The position numbers and the translations under genes were made by a program. 64,000 nt of DNA from contig NZ_AZQN01000002.1 in NCBI RefSeq assembly GCF_000566685.1, positions 496,001 to 560,000 on the forward strand, read 5' to 3'. This document shows, piece after piece, positions 46,251 through 55,257 of this stretch. The DNA comes from Dyadobacter tibetensis Y620-1 (GTDB lineage: Bacteria; Bacteroidota; Bacteroidia; Cytophagales; Spirosomataceae). Numbering within the stretch: the first letter of the stretch is position 1; every line of letters starts with the position of its first letter. The notes below the pieces were generated by a model. The model saw only the letters and a list, made by a program, of their open reading frames with translations. It was not told the DNA's origin and made no database searches.

Positions 46251-47693
46251 TCAAATCTTACTCAACACCTTAGTCAGATCAAGTTGGTCGTGAAGCTCCT
46301 TTTGCTGCTGTAACAGCTTTTGTTTTAAAGTCTTCAATATTGGCTTACTAGACGATAGTGCCGCAATATCTTTCATCTCTTCCGGATCATTTTTCATATC
46401 GAACAGTAAAACCTTATTGGCTTCCGGATAAACAATGAGCTTATATTGATCGGTCCGGACCATGCGTTGTTGCGTGGTATAGCAGCCATAAATACTTTCG
46501 TAGGGGGCCTTATTATTTTTATTTCTGATCAGGGGCAAAAGGCTTTTAAAATATACATGATCGGGTTTGATCACCCCGGCCAATTCATAGGTCGTTGCCA
46601 TGATATCCTGCAGATAAACCTGTTGAGTGCGACGTTCATTTTTTGGTATTCCGGGACCTGCAACAATCATAGGTGGACGCATGCTATGGTCAAACATGCT
46701 TTGCTTTCCCATTAATCCATGATGACCTACCGATAGGCCGTGGTCTGAGGTAAAGAAAATGTAGGTATTCTCCAGTTTTCCACTTTTTCGCAAGGCATCA
46801 AGAATGCGTCCGATTTGTTCGTCGGTATAGGAGACACTCGCATAATATTCCTGAATATTTTTTTTCACAGCATAGGGAGTTCGAGGAAATGGTGCGAGCT
46901 TTTCATCCCTAAGCTCCTTCCCGGCACCCATTTCTTCTTTGAAAGGGTAATCGTCCAGATAGCTAGCAGGCAATTTGATATCCTCTACCGGATACTGATC
47001 CACCCAGCGTTTGGGTGCCTGTCGCGGGTCATGAGGAGCATTAAATGCGAGGTACATAAAAAATGGATCCTCCTGTTTAGAAGCTTCAGTGATATAATCT
47101 ACCGCGTCGTCGGCTACCACCTGAGACCAATGCTTGCCTCCCTGCCAGAATCCCTCGTATTTTTCATCCCAGGGCTGCCAAGTGGTATCGGCTTTAGAAA
47201 GGGGGCGGTTATATCCAGTAGGTGTCTGATTGGGCATGCCTGCCCGAACATGGCGCACATGATCAAAAATTTGTTTTGGATCTTGGCGAATATGCCATTT
47301 ACCAGTCATATAGGTCTGATAGCCCTGCTTTTTAAGCTGCTGAGGCCAGAAGCCATCCTTGGCAAATAATTTTGAATAATCCTTTTCTTCCTCTCTCACA
47401 TCCCAAACCGCCATACCGGTGATGAGCATGGCCCTACTTGTAACACAGACTGCACCGCCCCATGCCCCCATATTATAGGTATGGGTAAAAGTAGTTCCTT
47501 GCGATACCAATGCGTCCAAATTGGGGGTGATCACCTGATCTCCACCCAGGGCATGAATGGTATTATAACGCTGGTCGTCAGTAAAAATAAAAATGATATT
47601 AGGCTTCTTAGGCAACTCCTTGGCCACATTACGCGAAACAAGTCCACAAGCCGTGGTCAGTAACAAACCTGCAATTATACTTTTGATCATCAT
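46251..47693 (-). CDS. S1-family sulfatase (iduronate-sulfatase-like)
   Basis: A 480-residue exported sulfatase (signal peptide in the first ~25 residues; Met1 or Met2 can start). Metal ligands appear in FIFTDDQRYN (Asp39/Asp40) and FFTSDHGLSVGHHGLMGK. The formylglycine site is AVCVTSRAML with Cys83; the usual Pro two residues after the Cys is Thr here. The C-terminal region with MVRTDQYKLIVYPEANKVLLFDMKNDPEEM is typical. It probably removes sulfate esters from algal or animal glycans in the periplasm. It follows an ECF/FecR pair in the same direction, suggesting regulated expression. Confidence 0.92.
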   Translation of the reverse strand: MMIKSIIAGLLLTTACGLVSRNVAKELPKKPNIIFIFTDDQRYNTIHALGGDQVITPNLDALVSQGTTFTHTYNMGAWGGAVCVTSRAMLITGMAVWDVREEEKDYSKLFAKDGFWPQQLKKQGYQTYMTGKWHIRQDPKQIFDHVRHVRAGMPNQTPTGYNRPLSKADTTWQPWDEKYEGFWQGGKHWSQVVADDAVDYITEASKQEDPFFMYLAFNAPHDPRQAPKRWVDQYPVEDIKLPASYLDDYPFKEEMGAGKELRDEKLAPFPRTPYAVKKNIQEYYASVSYTDEQIGRILDALRKSGKLENTYIFFTSDHGLSVGHHGLMGKQSMFDHSMRPPMIVAGPGIPKNERRTQQVYLQDIMATTYELAGVIKPDHVYFKSLLPLIRNKNNKAPYESIYGCYTTQQRMVRTDQYKLIVYPEANKVLLFDMKNDPEEMKDIAALSSSKPILKTLKQKLLQQQKELHDQLDLTKVLSKI

Positions 47694-47872
47694 TTAGCAG
47701 TTTAAGGGTGATCACCTGATTATGATGATCATTGGTTTATAGTCAGATTTATTTTAAAATAATAGCCTAATAGATAAATCCTGGACGAGTCTACTCGTCT
47801 CTGTCATAGAAATATTTCCGCCCAACGGAATGCGATTGAATTTAGAATCAAAATTAACATTCAAAACAATTA

Positions 47873-48895
47873 TTATTTGGAGCGAAAGACAATATGGTTC
47901 TCCCTGCGACTGACAGAGACATTTAATAGCTCACCAAGCGTATTCAGTAGTTCATCCAGGTTCTGAGCCATGAATGAACCCATTAGTTTTCGATTTTTTA
48001 ACTGTTCCGAACTAATCTCTACCGTAACTCCATAATCCTGTTCTAGCATGTCGGCCAATTCTGCTAAGGTCATTTGGTCAAATACAAAATGACGCGGGGA
48101 CTCTGGAGAAAATAATTTCTTGACTTGCCCCTGATACAAGGTAAGCTTATTATTTTCATCTAAATGGACTTGGTCTCCAGGCTTCATGATGAGCTCTTTC
48201 CCTTCACTATTTTCAAGATATTGCAGGCGAACCTTTCCTGTTTTCAACAAGACCTCGGAATTTACCGCGCTTGCCGAAACAGAAAATTCAGTTCCCAAGA
48301 CTATTATTTCAAAATCCTTATTCGTTTTCACGACGAACTTTTGCTCGTCAGGCATATGGGCGACTGCAAAATCCGCTGTTCCCTCCAAGAGTACCTCCCG
48401 ATCGGTTGCGAAGAAATTCCATCTTGGAACATATAAAGTTGAGATTGGCTGTAATATCACATGAGTACCATCATTAAGAATAATATTTTTTCGCTGACCT
48501 GCCAGGGTCTTATATTCTTGGTACCATAAAAATTGGCCTTTAAATAAAATAACAGCAAAGGCGATTAGTAGTACAATGATCACGGCTGCAAAAGGCCGGT
48601 AAGCGCCGCTCCAGGAACTGGATCCTATCTCGACGTCAGGGTCGTTTCCAGCCATCGAGGGCGTATAAGGATTATCCCTTACAAAACTTACATATTTATC
48701 TACCAGCCGGGCACTGTCCGGCAGATATTCTGGATTTTGATTTTCCCACTCTTCAAGATATTTATAATAAAGTTCCTCATTAGATTGATCCCGCAACCAC
48801 TCATCTATATGCTTTCGCTGCAAGGGCGTCACATTATTTTCAAAATTCTTAAAGATTAGCTCTTTTGAAATTTCCATTCCCATCCGTTTTGCCAT
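47873..48895 (-). CDS. FecR-family anti-sigma factor
   Basis: An inner-membrane anti-sigma factor of about 340 residues. A cytoplasmic N-terminus (FENNVTPLQRKHIDEWLRD) is followed by a transmembrane helix (PFAAVIIVLLIAFAVILF), the FecR domain (LNDGTHVILQPISTLYVPRW, IIVLGTEFSVSA) and a DUF4974-like tail. Met at 48895 is used because the longer frame to 48964 overlaps the sigma-factor gene by 50 nt. It lies 19 nt after the sigma gene. Unlike the first pair in this window, no SusC gene follows; a sulfatase does, after 179 nt. Confidence 0.92.
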   Translation of the reverse strand: MAKRMGMEISKELIFKNFENNVTPLQRKHIDEWLRDQSNEELYYKYLEEWENQNPEYLPDSARLVDKYVSFVRDNPYTPSMAGNDPDVEIGSSSWSGAYRPFAAVIIVLLIAFAVILFKGQFLWYQEYKTLAGQRKNIILNDGTHVILQPISTLYVPRWNFFATDREVLLEGTADFAVAHMPDEQKFVVKTNKDFEIIVLGTEFSVSASAVNSEVLLKTGKVRLQYLENSEGKELIMKPGDQVHLDENNKLTLYQGQVKKLFSPESPRHFVFDQMTLAELADMLEQDYGVTVEISSEQLKNRKLMGSFMAQNLDELLNTLGELLNVSVSRRENHIVFRSK

Positions 48896-48914
48896 TAGTA
48901 ATTTTTCGTGGAAA

Positions 48915-49598
48915 TCAGCAAATACAATATAAAAAGGGCAGTACTGACACCAGATAGTCTCCAAGGCCCTTTCGAACCAAGGCCAGCCCTTTCACCAAAT
49001 GCGACTCCACGGTTTTGATAGAAATGCCAAGTTCCGTTGCTATGGTCTTATATCGCTTTCCTTCGAAACGGCTCATTAAAAATACCTTTCGACATTGCGG
49101 AGGCAATTGTTCTACAAGTTCCTTAACCCGATTAAAGGTTTCTTCATATTGTGTCACCTCATCGGGCTGTTCGCAAATGGCGGCCGGAAAACCACTGGAA
49201 GCTTCTATGTTATCTAGTTGTTTAAATTCGGATCTTAAATGGGTATAGGCCTCATTGCGCACGCTTCTGAACAAATAGTACCGATAAGAGGAGGTTACGG
49301 CAAGATAGGATCCATTTTTCCAGAACTTGCAGAATACATCACTTACAATATCCTCGGCTTTTTCTTTGGAATATACAAATCGCAGCGCATGGTTGCATAA
49401 GGGGCCATGATAACGTCGAAATAGATATTCACAGCCATTTTCGGCACTTACCGAGAATGCCTGGCGGATCAGGCCTTCATCATCTACTAATATTCCAGAC
49501 TCCGGATTGACAACTGCTTCCCTATCTGACAATTCCAACACGGGCCCTTTGCTAAGAGCAGACAATTTCTCTTGAGCCATAATCTCCCCCATACTCAT
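48915..49598 (-). CDS. ECF-type RNA polymerase sigma factor
   Basis: A 227-residue Bacteroidota ECF sigma factor. Region 2 is at residues ~60-125 (YLFRRYHGPLCNHALRFVYS, KAEDIVSDVFCKFWKNG) and region 4 at ~160-215 (LPPQCRKVFLMSRFEGKRYK, TIATELGISIKTVESHLVKG). The N-terminal ~45 residues are not conserved-looking and a later start (for example Met7) is possible. It should be controlled by the FecR encoded just behind it. Confidence 0.92.
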   Translation of the reverse strand: MSMGEIMAQEKLSALSKGPVLELSDREAVVNPESGILVDDEGLIRQAFSVSAENGCEYLFRRYHGPLCNHALRFVYSKEKAEDIVSDVFCKFWKNGSYLAVTSSYRYYLFRSVRNEAYTHLRSEFKQLDNIEASSGFPAAICEQPDEVTQYEETFNRVKELVEQLPPQCRKVFLMSRFEGKRYKTIATELGISIKTVESHLVKGLALVRKGLGDYLVSVLPFLYCIC

Positions 49599-49756
49599 AT
49601 TAACAGTGATCGTTATATTTTAATCTACCTGCTAACAAGACTCGATTATCTGAAAAATACCTGAGTCAAATAAGTAATATTTTCGAAAATAATATTATTA
49701 TATAAAGCATTAACCACCCAAGTCAGCGTATAGGAGGGCGAAATCCTGAAACCTGA

Positions 49757-50074
49757 CTATGGCGTAGAAAGCTTCATCAATACCAGTCCTCCGACAATTA
49801 ACAATGCTGCGAGAACACGAGCCATCGTTAAAGGCTCACCCAGTATTACAATACCAACAATGAAGGCACCTATGGCTCCTATCCCTGTCCAGATGGTATA
49901 GGCGGTACCTAATGGCAGGGTTTTCATCGAATAGGCTAAAAGGCCAAAACTACCCAGCATAGCTACCAGGGTTATTATAGAAGGCACCAGGCGTGAAAAC
50001 CCTTCAGAACGTTTCATGGTATAGGCCCAAACGACTTCGAGTAGGCCTGCCAAAATTAAATAGAACCAAGTCAT
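49757..50074 (-). CDS. SMR-family exporter, guanidinium-exporter (Gdx/SugE) type
   Basis: A 105-residue four-helix SMR protein. The first helix carries the essential Glu in GLLEVVWAYTMKRSEGFSRL; the WA..MK.SEGF pattern points to the Gdx/SugE branch rather than EmrE-type drug pumps. The loop PLGTAYTIWTGIGAIG and final helix with GGLVLMKLS are typical. It starts 21 nt after the sulfatase gene on the same strand, so the two may be co-transcribed. No guanidine riboswitch was recognised nearby. Confidence 0.9.
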   Translation of the reverse strand: MTWFYLILAGLLEVVWAYTMKRSEGFSRLVPSIITLVAMLGSFGLLAYSMKTLPLGTAYTIWTGIGAIGAFIVGIVILGEPLTMARVLAALLIVGGLVLMKLSTP

Positions 50075-50095
50075 AAAATTTAAACTAAACCAAGG

Positions 50096-51913
50096 TTACA
50101 TACCTAATAGTTCCACCAACCGCTCGGCGGCGCGCACATCATAGTCCCCACCCCCGGGATTATCTTTTAGCAGTATTTTGACTTCATCCAGCGCAGGGCG
50201 GGCGTCCTCTCCCATTTGCTCCAGAACGTTAAGGGCATACACACGGGCCATTTGATTATCGCTCTTTAATACCTGCTTCAGTACTTTCAGTGCCCCATTG
50301 ATGTCGCCCAAGCCGAAGACCGCCTCGGCAGCTGCAATGCGTACACTTACTTCCTGATCCTTCAATAAAGATGTGAGGATTTTCTGTGCGGATTTATCTT
50401 TCTGGATGATAGCCCCTATCACTGCCCAATAACGGACTACAGGGTCGGAATCTTTGAGACGAAGCCTAAGTGAGCCCATGAAAGAAGCGTCTCGACTGGA
50501 AGCCATTTCCGCAGTTTCCAGTATTCGTTCCAATGAATATTTTGGAGATTGCCCAAAATCGAATGGGGTACCAGACTTAGAAATCTCCAGTAACATAGGT
50601 TCAGGCACAAATCCAATGTCCCTACTTTTGAGAAGCCAATCATGATTTTCCTTCCGAAGCACTTTAAGTAACGCTGCGTGGCCGGGATCAGAAGCTAAAT
50701 TATGGATATTATGTGGATCCTTTTCAATATCATATAATTCCTCCGCTGGCTTTTCTTGCCAAAACTGGTTCTGAACTTCATTAAGTCTTCCCGCATTATA
50801 TTCACGTTCCCAGGAAGCCATTGAAGGTGCCCGCCATAGATATTCCAGGTACTGACCATAGATTTTATGTGGCATATAATTCCTTATGTATCTATATTTC
50901 TTATTCCTGATCGTTCGGGAAAGATCGATACGTTCGTCCATCCTTCCTCTGAATCCATAAGCATAGCTATGTTCGGCTCCCTGTTGTGCACCTAAAAATG
51001 CACTTCCCTGCATATGTTCGGGTATAGGTATACCCGTTAAACTGAGTAAGGTGGGAGCAAAATCCAGGAAAGAGACAATCCTATCGGTCTGCGAACCTGG
51101 GCTTCCGGGTGCTAACCCTCGCCACTTTTCAGGAAAGCGGATTATTAACGGAATTTTAAGCCCTGATTCGAACAAAAATCGTTTACTCCGGCCCAATACT
51201 CCTCCGTGATCACTATAATAAAATACAATCGTATTTTCAGCCAGTCCCGATTCTTCCAACTCCTTCAATATTCGTCCGACTTGTGCATCCATCTGCTCAA
51301 CTTTATCATAGTACTGCGCCCAGTCATGTTCCATTTCTTTCGTTCGAGGATGGTAAGGAGGAATTGGTACGCGTTTTGGATCGTGCTTTAAGGCTGCATC
51401 GGAAATTGGCTTATGAACTGCACTTTCATGGGACACCGTCAAATTGAAAATTGCAAAAAATGGTTTTCCATCGGGTCTATTTTTGTAAGTAGCCTTTGCA
51501 CTCGACTCATCCCAGGCTTGGGGCTGATCCACCGTATTATAATCCTTTTTAGAATTATTGCTTGTGTAATACCCTGCTTCTCTTAGGTACGTAGCATAAA
51601 ACTTTGCATGCTGCGGCACAGGATAGTTGCTTCGCATATTCTCAGTTCCTAGAGAGGGCGGATACATCCCAGTAATCAATGTAGAACGAGAAGGGGCACA
51701 AACCGGTGCCGTAGCAAAAGCATGTTTATATAGGACTCCCTGCTCAGCAAGCCGATCGAGATTTGGTGTGGTGGCAAAACTGTCTCCATAACAACCTAAA
51801 AAAGGGCTGTTATCTTCACTGACTATCCACAGAATATTGGGCCTGTTGCTATACTGAGCATATAGACTACAACCCAGCAGTACGAAGACAAGACAAAGCG
51901 TTTGTTTGATCAT
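50096..51913 (-). CDS. S1-family sulfatase with C-terminal HEAT-like repeats
   Basis: About 605 residues from the ATG at 51913 (MIKQTLCLVFVLLGCSLYAQ), which starts a proper signal peptide; the frame continues to 52039 without a plausible N-terminus. The sulfatase domain has ILWIVSEDN, the formylglycine site PVCAPSRSTLITG (Cys72) and FYYSDHGGVLGRSKRF. The last ~130 residues contain HEAT-like helical repeats (VRYWAVIGAIIQKDKSAQKI, VRIAAAEAVFGLGDINGAL, ARVYALNVLEQMG). This two-part layout occurs in Bacteroidota and Planctomycetes sulfatases. Likely periplasmic and acting on a sulfated glycan; substrate unknown. Confidence 0.93.
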   Translation of the reverse strand: MIKQTLCLVFVLLGCSLYAQYSNRPNILWIVSEDNSPFLGCYGDSFATTPNLDRLAEQGVLYKHAFATAPVCAPSRSTLITGMYPPSLGTENMRSNYPVPQHAKFYATYLREAGYYTSNNSKKDYNTVDQPQAWDESSAKATYKNRPDGKPFFAIFNLTVSHESAVHKPISDAALKHDPKRVPIPPYHPRTKEMEHDWAQYYDKVEQMDAQVGRILKELEESGLAENTIVFYYSDHGGVLGRSKRFLFESGLKIPLIIRFPEKWRGLAPGSPGSQTDRIVSFLDFAPTLLSLTGIPIPEHMQGSAFLGAQQGAEHSYAYGFRGRMDERIDLSRTIRNKKYRYIRNYMPHKIYGQYLEYLWRAPSMASWEREYNAGRLNEVQNQFWQEKPAEELYDIEKDPHNIHNLASDPGHAALLKVLRKENHDWLLKSRDIGFVPEPMLLEISKSGTPFDFGQSPKYSLERILETAEMASSRDASFMGSLRLRLKDSDPVVRYWAVIGAIIQKDKSAQKILTSLLKDQEVSVRIAAAEAVFGLGDINGALKVLKQVLKSDNQMARVYALNVLEQMGEDARPALDEVKILLKDNPGGGDYDVRAAERLVELLGM

Positions 51914-52408
51914 TATGTTATAAAAAATACGAATTAAGCTGACTCCTCCAATCAAAATGAAAAAGCAAGTATGAGTTATCTTAATCTGGTACTCCCTGAT
52001 TCTTGCACCTACACCATTGCTAGATAAAATAAGAAGCACCGGAGGTCCAAAACTTAACCATCATAATAGACAATACTTTAAAAAAATCATTTGCATAGGC
52101 AAAGAGCCGGATAATTCAAACCAGAGGGAATAATAATCATAATTTTTCGTCGGTAGTAGACAGAAAAGGATAAAGTAGTAACATTTTTACCAGAACCGAT
52201 TGACTGGATCGTTCAATAGTCAGGAGGTGTCCGGAGAAGCTCAAGAGAATAACTTGCATATTTGTAGCTAAAGACTTGAACCCTCGCACACTCTCCCCTT
52301 CTCAGTGGCTGGCTCATCTCTCCGTGCTCAAATGCCCTCGGGTTAAAGAAATATTTTATAAGGATAATTTGGTAGTTACCCCCAAATTTCTCGAGATCCC
52401 GTAAAACC
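51914..52408. other. Gene-free stretch upstream of the HEAT-repeat sulfatase
   Basis: It separates the NTF2-like gene from the sulfatase, both minus strand, and should hold the sulfatase promoter and the NTF2-like terminator. I see no canonical promoter, strong hairpin or coding frame. Confidence 0.4.
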
Positions 52409-52828
52409 TTAATCCATATTGGTTTCCATGATATCCCTCGTTAACCCCATAGCCTGTCCGATTAAGAATGTATCGGTATACTGGTTAAACTCTATAATTC
52501 TTCCATCACTAACCTTATATTCACAAGCAAAGTCCGCTTTCATGTATCGCCCGGTTTCCTTGAAGGTCCCTTCATAATATCCAATCACAAAAACACCATC
52601 CCCACTTTCGACATAGCGGGTAATGGTCGCTTTCCAGCTTGTCCATTCCCTGCTAAAACCACCAAAAATCTTTTGTATTACTACTTCCGAGCCTACGTAC
52701 TGCCCCCCACCAGGAAAGCCCTTCATCTGGTTCCAACTTATATCTTCATGAAGAATTTGTCTAAGACCATCGAAATCTTTCAGTGCAAAGAGTCCATAAA
52801 GTTTCTTGACTGTTTCTATCTTATTCAT
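52409..52828 (-). CDS. SnoaL/NTF2-like small protein
   Basis: A 139-residue protein of the NTF2-like cone fold. It has an N-terminal helix pair with LYGLFALKDFDGLRQILHEDI, the typical turn WNQMKGFPGGGQYVG, and beta strands ending in RIIEFNQYTDTFLIGQAMG. Members act on or bind small molecules (ketosteroid isomerase-like, SnoaL-like), but residue-level function cannot be read here. It stands alone on the minus strand. Confidence 0.85.
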   Translation of the reverse strand: MNKIETVKKLYGLFALKDFDGLRQILHEDISWNQMKGFPGGGQYVGSEVVIQKIFGGFSREWTSWKATITRYVESGDGVFVIGYYEGTFKETGRYMKADFACEYKVSDGRIIEFNQYTDTFLIGQAMGLTRDIMETNMD

Positions 52829-53250
52829 TTATTGCTGTTTAAGTTGTATTTTGTGTTAATAAATCCGCCAGAAGTTATAGATATTTGACGAGATGAAGTA
52901 ATCGAATGTATTACTGGTAGAAATCGTGATAAAAGGGAGATGTCGGAGGAGTACATCAAAAGGCAAAAAGTATTTATGTGGAAGCGATTTTGTTATAAAA
53001 AAGCAGGTAGCCCTTCTTTTTGTTAGCCAATAGCCAATATTCCGACCTTAAAAAAAGGCTATTAACACCACAATCCATTCATCCTGGATAAATATATACA
53101 CCGTCTGAATAATTATTATATCAGGTACGAACTGGGATTCTTATTTTTGAAAATGCGCTTAAAAAGAACATTTTAACTCGAACTGATTTTTAGGAGAATT
53201 ATTCATTAACTATTCCCGGCATCATCAATATTCATCTAAGTCTTAACCCT
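52829..53250. other. Intergenic region between divergent NTF2-like and LytS genes
   Basis: An AT-rich divergent region that must hold two promoters. A TATTTTTG element at 53142-53149 matches the Bacteroidota -7 box (TAnnTTTG) for the kinase gene but lacks a TTTG at the proper -33 spacing, so it is only a candidate. No coding frame is convincing. Confidence 0.4.
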
Positions 53251-54444
53251 ATGCGCTTGGTACAACGCTTACTCGAGCAGTCTCATATCCCCATTACGGT
53301 GCGACAATTCTGGATTTACTCACTGGGGTATTGGAGTATATTTGCCGTAATGACATTCGGACAGCTTACAGCCTTATGGATACTTCGGGAAGGAGAACCG
53401 ATGCGTTATCATGAAACTTTTATTTGGTTATTAGATGGTATATTCTGGGTTCTGACCTCGCCATTTATTTTATATGCCTCCTTACGGCTTCCATTAGTTT
53501 TCAACCAATCGGCAAAAGACCTCCTGCTCCAGATATATTATCATTTTTTGATCCTGAGTTTTTTTAATATTCTCATCAATGTATTCCATTTCTTTATTAC
53601 AAATCCGATCATGTTTCTATTTATAGGAAAATCCATTCCTATTGAAAAATACCTGCTATCGATCTGTATCAGCTATACCGCAAGTTTTGGTCAGTACATG
53701 CTACTGGTAGTAGGGTTCAGCCGGATATCGTACATGTACCGTTTTCAGGCGCTCAAGCAACAACATTTTGAGGTGGAGCTGGCAAACGAACAACTCCAAA
53801 GCCAGCTTGCCACCGCACAACTGGAAGCGCTAAAAATGCAGCTTAACCCCCATTTTTTATTCAATACGTTACATGCTGTAGTAAGCTTAATGATTCGTGC
53901 AGAAGTAAGTAAGGCTACTAGCATGATCGTTACCTTAAGCGATCTTTTAAGATCGGTACTAGCGAACCATAAACTGTCGTTTATCCGATTTTCAGAAGAA
54001 ATTACGCTTACCAAGCAGTATCTTTTCATTCAACAAATTCGCTTTCAAGATCGCCTTCAGATCAGCTATGATATCCACCCCGAAACTGAACGTTGTGAGG
54101 TTCCGCAATTAATACTCCAACCATTAGTAGAAAATTCAATTACCCACGGCATATCCGACCTGACTACCAATGCCCTCATTCATATTTCCAGTTGTATTAA
54201 GGATGGTCAGCTCATCATTCAGATCATTGATAATGGTTCGGGACCCTGGACTAAAAAAACGTCAGAGGGAATGGGAATGGGCCTTAAGAATACAAGGCAA
54301 AGGCTCAAACAGACTTTTGGCAACGAAGCACAACTGACCATATCGCACCCTTCGGAGGGCGGCACGGTGGTTACAATACAAATTAAAGCCCAAACTAACG
54401 CTAATCCATTGGTGCATGAAAAAATGTCGATGTATTATAATTGA
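53251..54444 (+). CDS. LytS-type sensor histidine kinase
   Basis: A 397-residue membrane kinase with four transmembrane helices in residues ~20-155 and no large periplasmic sensor. A coiled coil (residues ~165-195) leads into the His_kinase domain with the phospho-accepting His201 in LNPHFLFNTLHAVVSLM. The ATPase domain follows (PQLILQPLVENSITHG, IIDNGSGPWT, GMGLKNTRQRLKQTFG). It overlaps the first response-regulator gene by 29 nt, so the pair is translationally coupled. Confidence 0.94.
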   Translation: MRLVQRLLEQSHIPITVRQFWIYSLGYWSIFAVMTFGQLTALWILREGEPMRYHETFIWLLDGIFWVLTSPFILYASLRLPLVFNQSAKDLLLQIYYHFLILSFFNILINVFHFFITNPIMFLFIGKSIPIEKYLLSICISYTASFGQYMLLVVGFSRISYMYRFQALKQQHFEVELANEQLQSQLATAQLEALKMQLNPHFLFNTLHAVVSLMIRAEVSKATSMIVTLSDLLRSVLANHKLSFIRFSEEITLTKQYLFIQQIRFQDRLQISYDIHPETERCEVPQLILQPLVENSITHGISDLTTNALIHISSCIKDGQLIIQIIDNGSGPWTKKTSEGMGMGLKNTRQRLKQTFGNEAQLTISHPSEGGTVVTIQIKAQTNANPLVHEKMSMYYN

Positions 54445-55195
54445 TGATGAGGTGCTGGCAAGAGATGTAATCCGGAATTTGCTGATAGACGAGTCCTCCA
54501 TGACGATTGTCGACGAGGCAAGTAACGGAACCGAGGCGGTGATGAAAATATTGCAACACCGCCCCGACCTTCTATTTCTGGATATACAGATGCCCGGTTT
54601 TGACGGATTTGAAGTCATCAAAGAAATATGGCCTCATCATCAACCCCATATAGTATTCACAACGGCCTATGATCAATATGCCCTTCGGGCGTTTGAAGTA
54701 TGTGCCTCCGATTATCTACTGAAACCCTTCGACTATACCCGATTTTATCAGGCCCTTGATCGGATCAAAAAAAGGATCCTGGATCAGAATCACCTTCAAG
54801 TCAATGAACTTATCGGTAAACTTCTCCAGATGCATGCCTCAGAAAAGGAAGATATTTTTTTACAACGTCTCATTGCCAAAGAGAACAACAGGATGATTTT
54901 GATCAAGACTGAAGAGATTACCCACTTGTGCGCAGATGGCAACTACATCAGTCTATTCACTACAGGATCAAAAAAACATGTAATATTCGAGAGCCTGTCC
55001 AGTTTGGAGACAAAATTGAATCCTGTCAATTTTATGAGGGTCAGCCGATCCTGTATGGTAAATATCAATTTTATATTGGAGTTAGAATCCTATTTTAATG
55101 GAGAATACATCCTGCATCTATCCGGAGGGAAAACGGTGAAATGTACACGTGGTTATAGAGATAATATGAAAAGTTATCTCTCAAAACTCAAATAA
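54416..55195 (+). CDS. LytTR-family response regulator, first
   Basis: A 259-residue regulator. The receiver domain (residues 1-120) has the acidic pair IIIDDE, phospho-acceptor Asp56 (LLFLDIQMP), VFTTAYDQYALRAF and the Lys in YLLKPFDYTRF. The LytTR DNA-binding domain (residues ~155-259) includes HLCADGNYISLFT, NFMRVSRSCMVNINFI and KTVKCTRGYRDNM. It is the likely partner of the kinase at 53251-54444. Confidence 0.95.
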   Translation: MKKCRCIIIDDEVLARDVIRNLLIDESSMTIVDEASNGTEAVMKILQHRPDLLFLDIQMPGFDGFEVIKEIWPHHQPHIVFTTAYDQYALRAFEVCASDYLLKPFDYTRFYQALDRIKKRILDQNHLQVNELIGKLLQMHASEKEDIFLQRLIAKENNRMILIKTEEITHLCADGNYISLFTTGSKKHVIFESLSSLETKLNPVNFMRVSRSCMVNINFILELESYFNGEYILHLSGGKTVKCTRGYRDNMKSYLSKLK

Positions 55196-55257
55196 AGACA
55201 TTCTTATGCCTCGGTTTTATACCATCAGAAGCACTCTTTCTCCCCAAATAATACATT

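Noticed and set aside
51914-52408. Guanidine riboswitch upstream of the sulfatase/Gdx unit
   Set aside because: No conserved ykkC-type core could be seen by eye.
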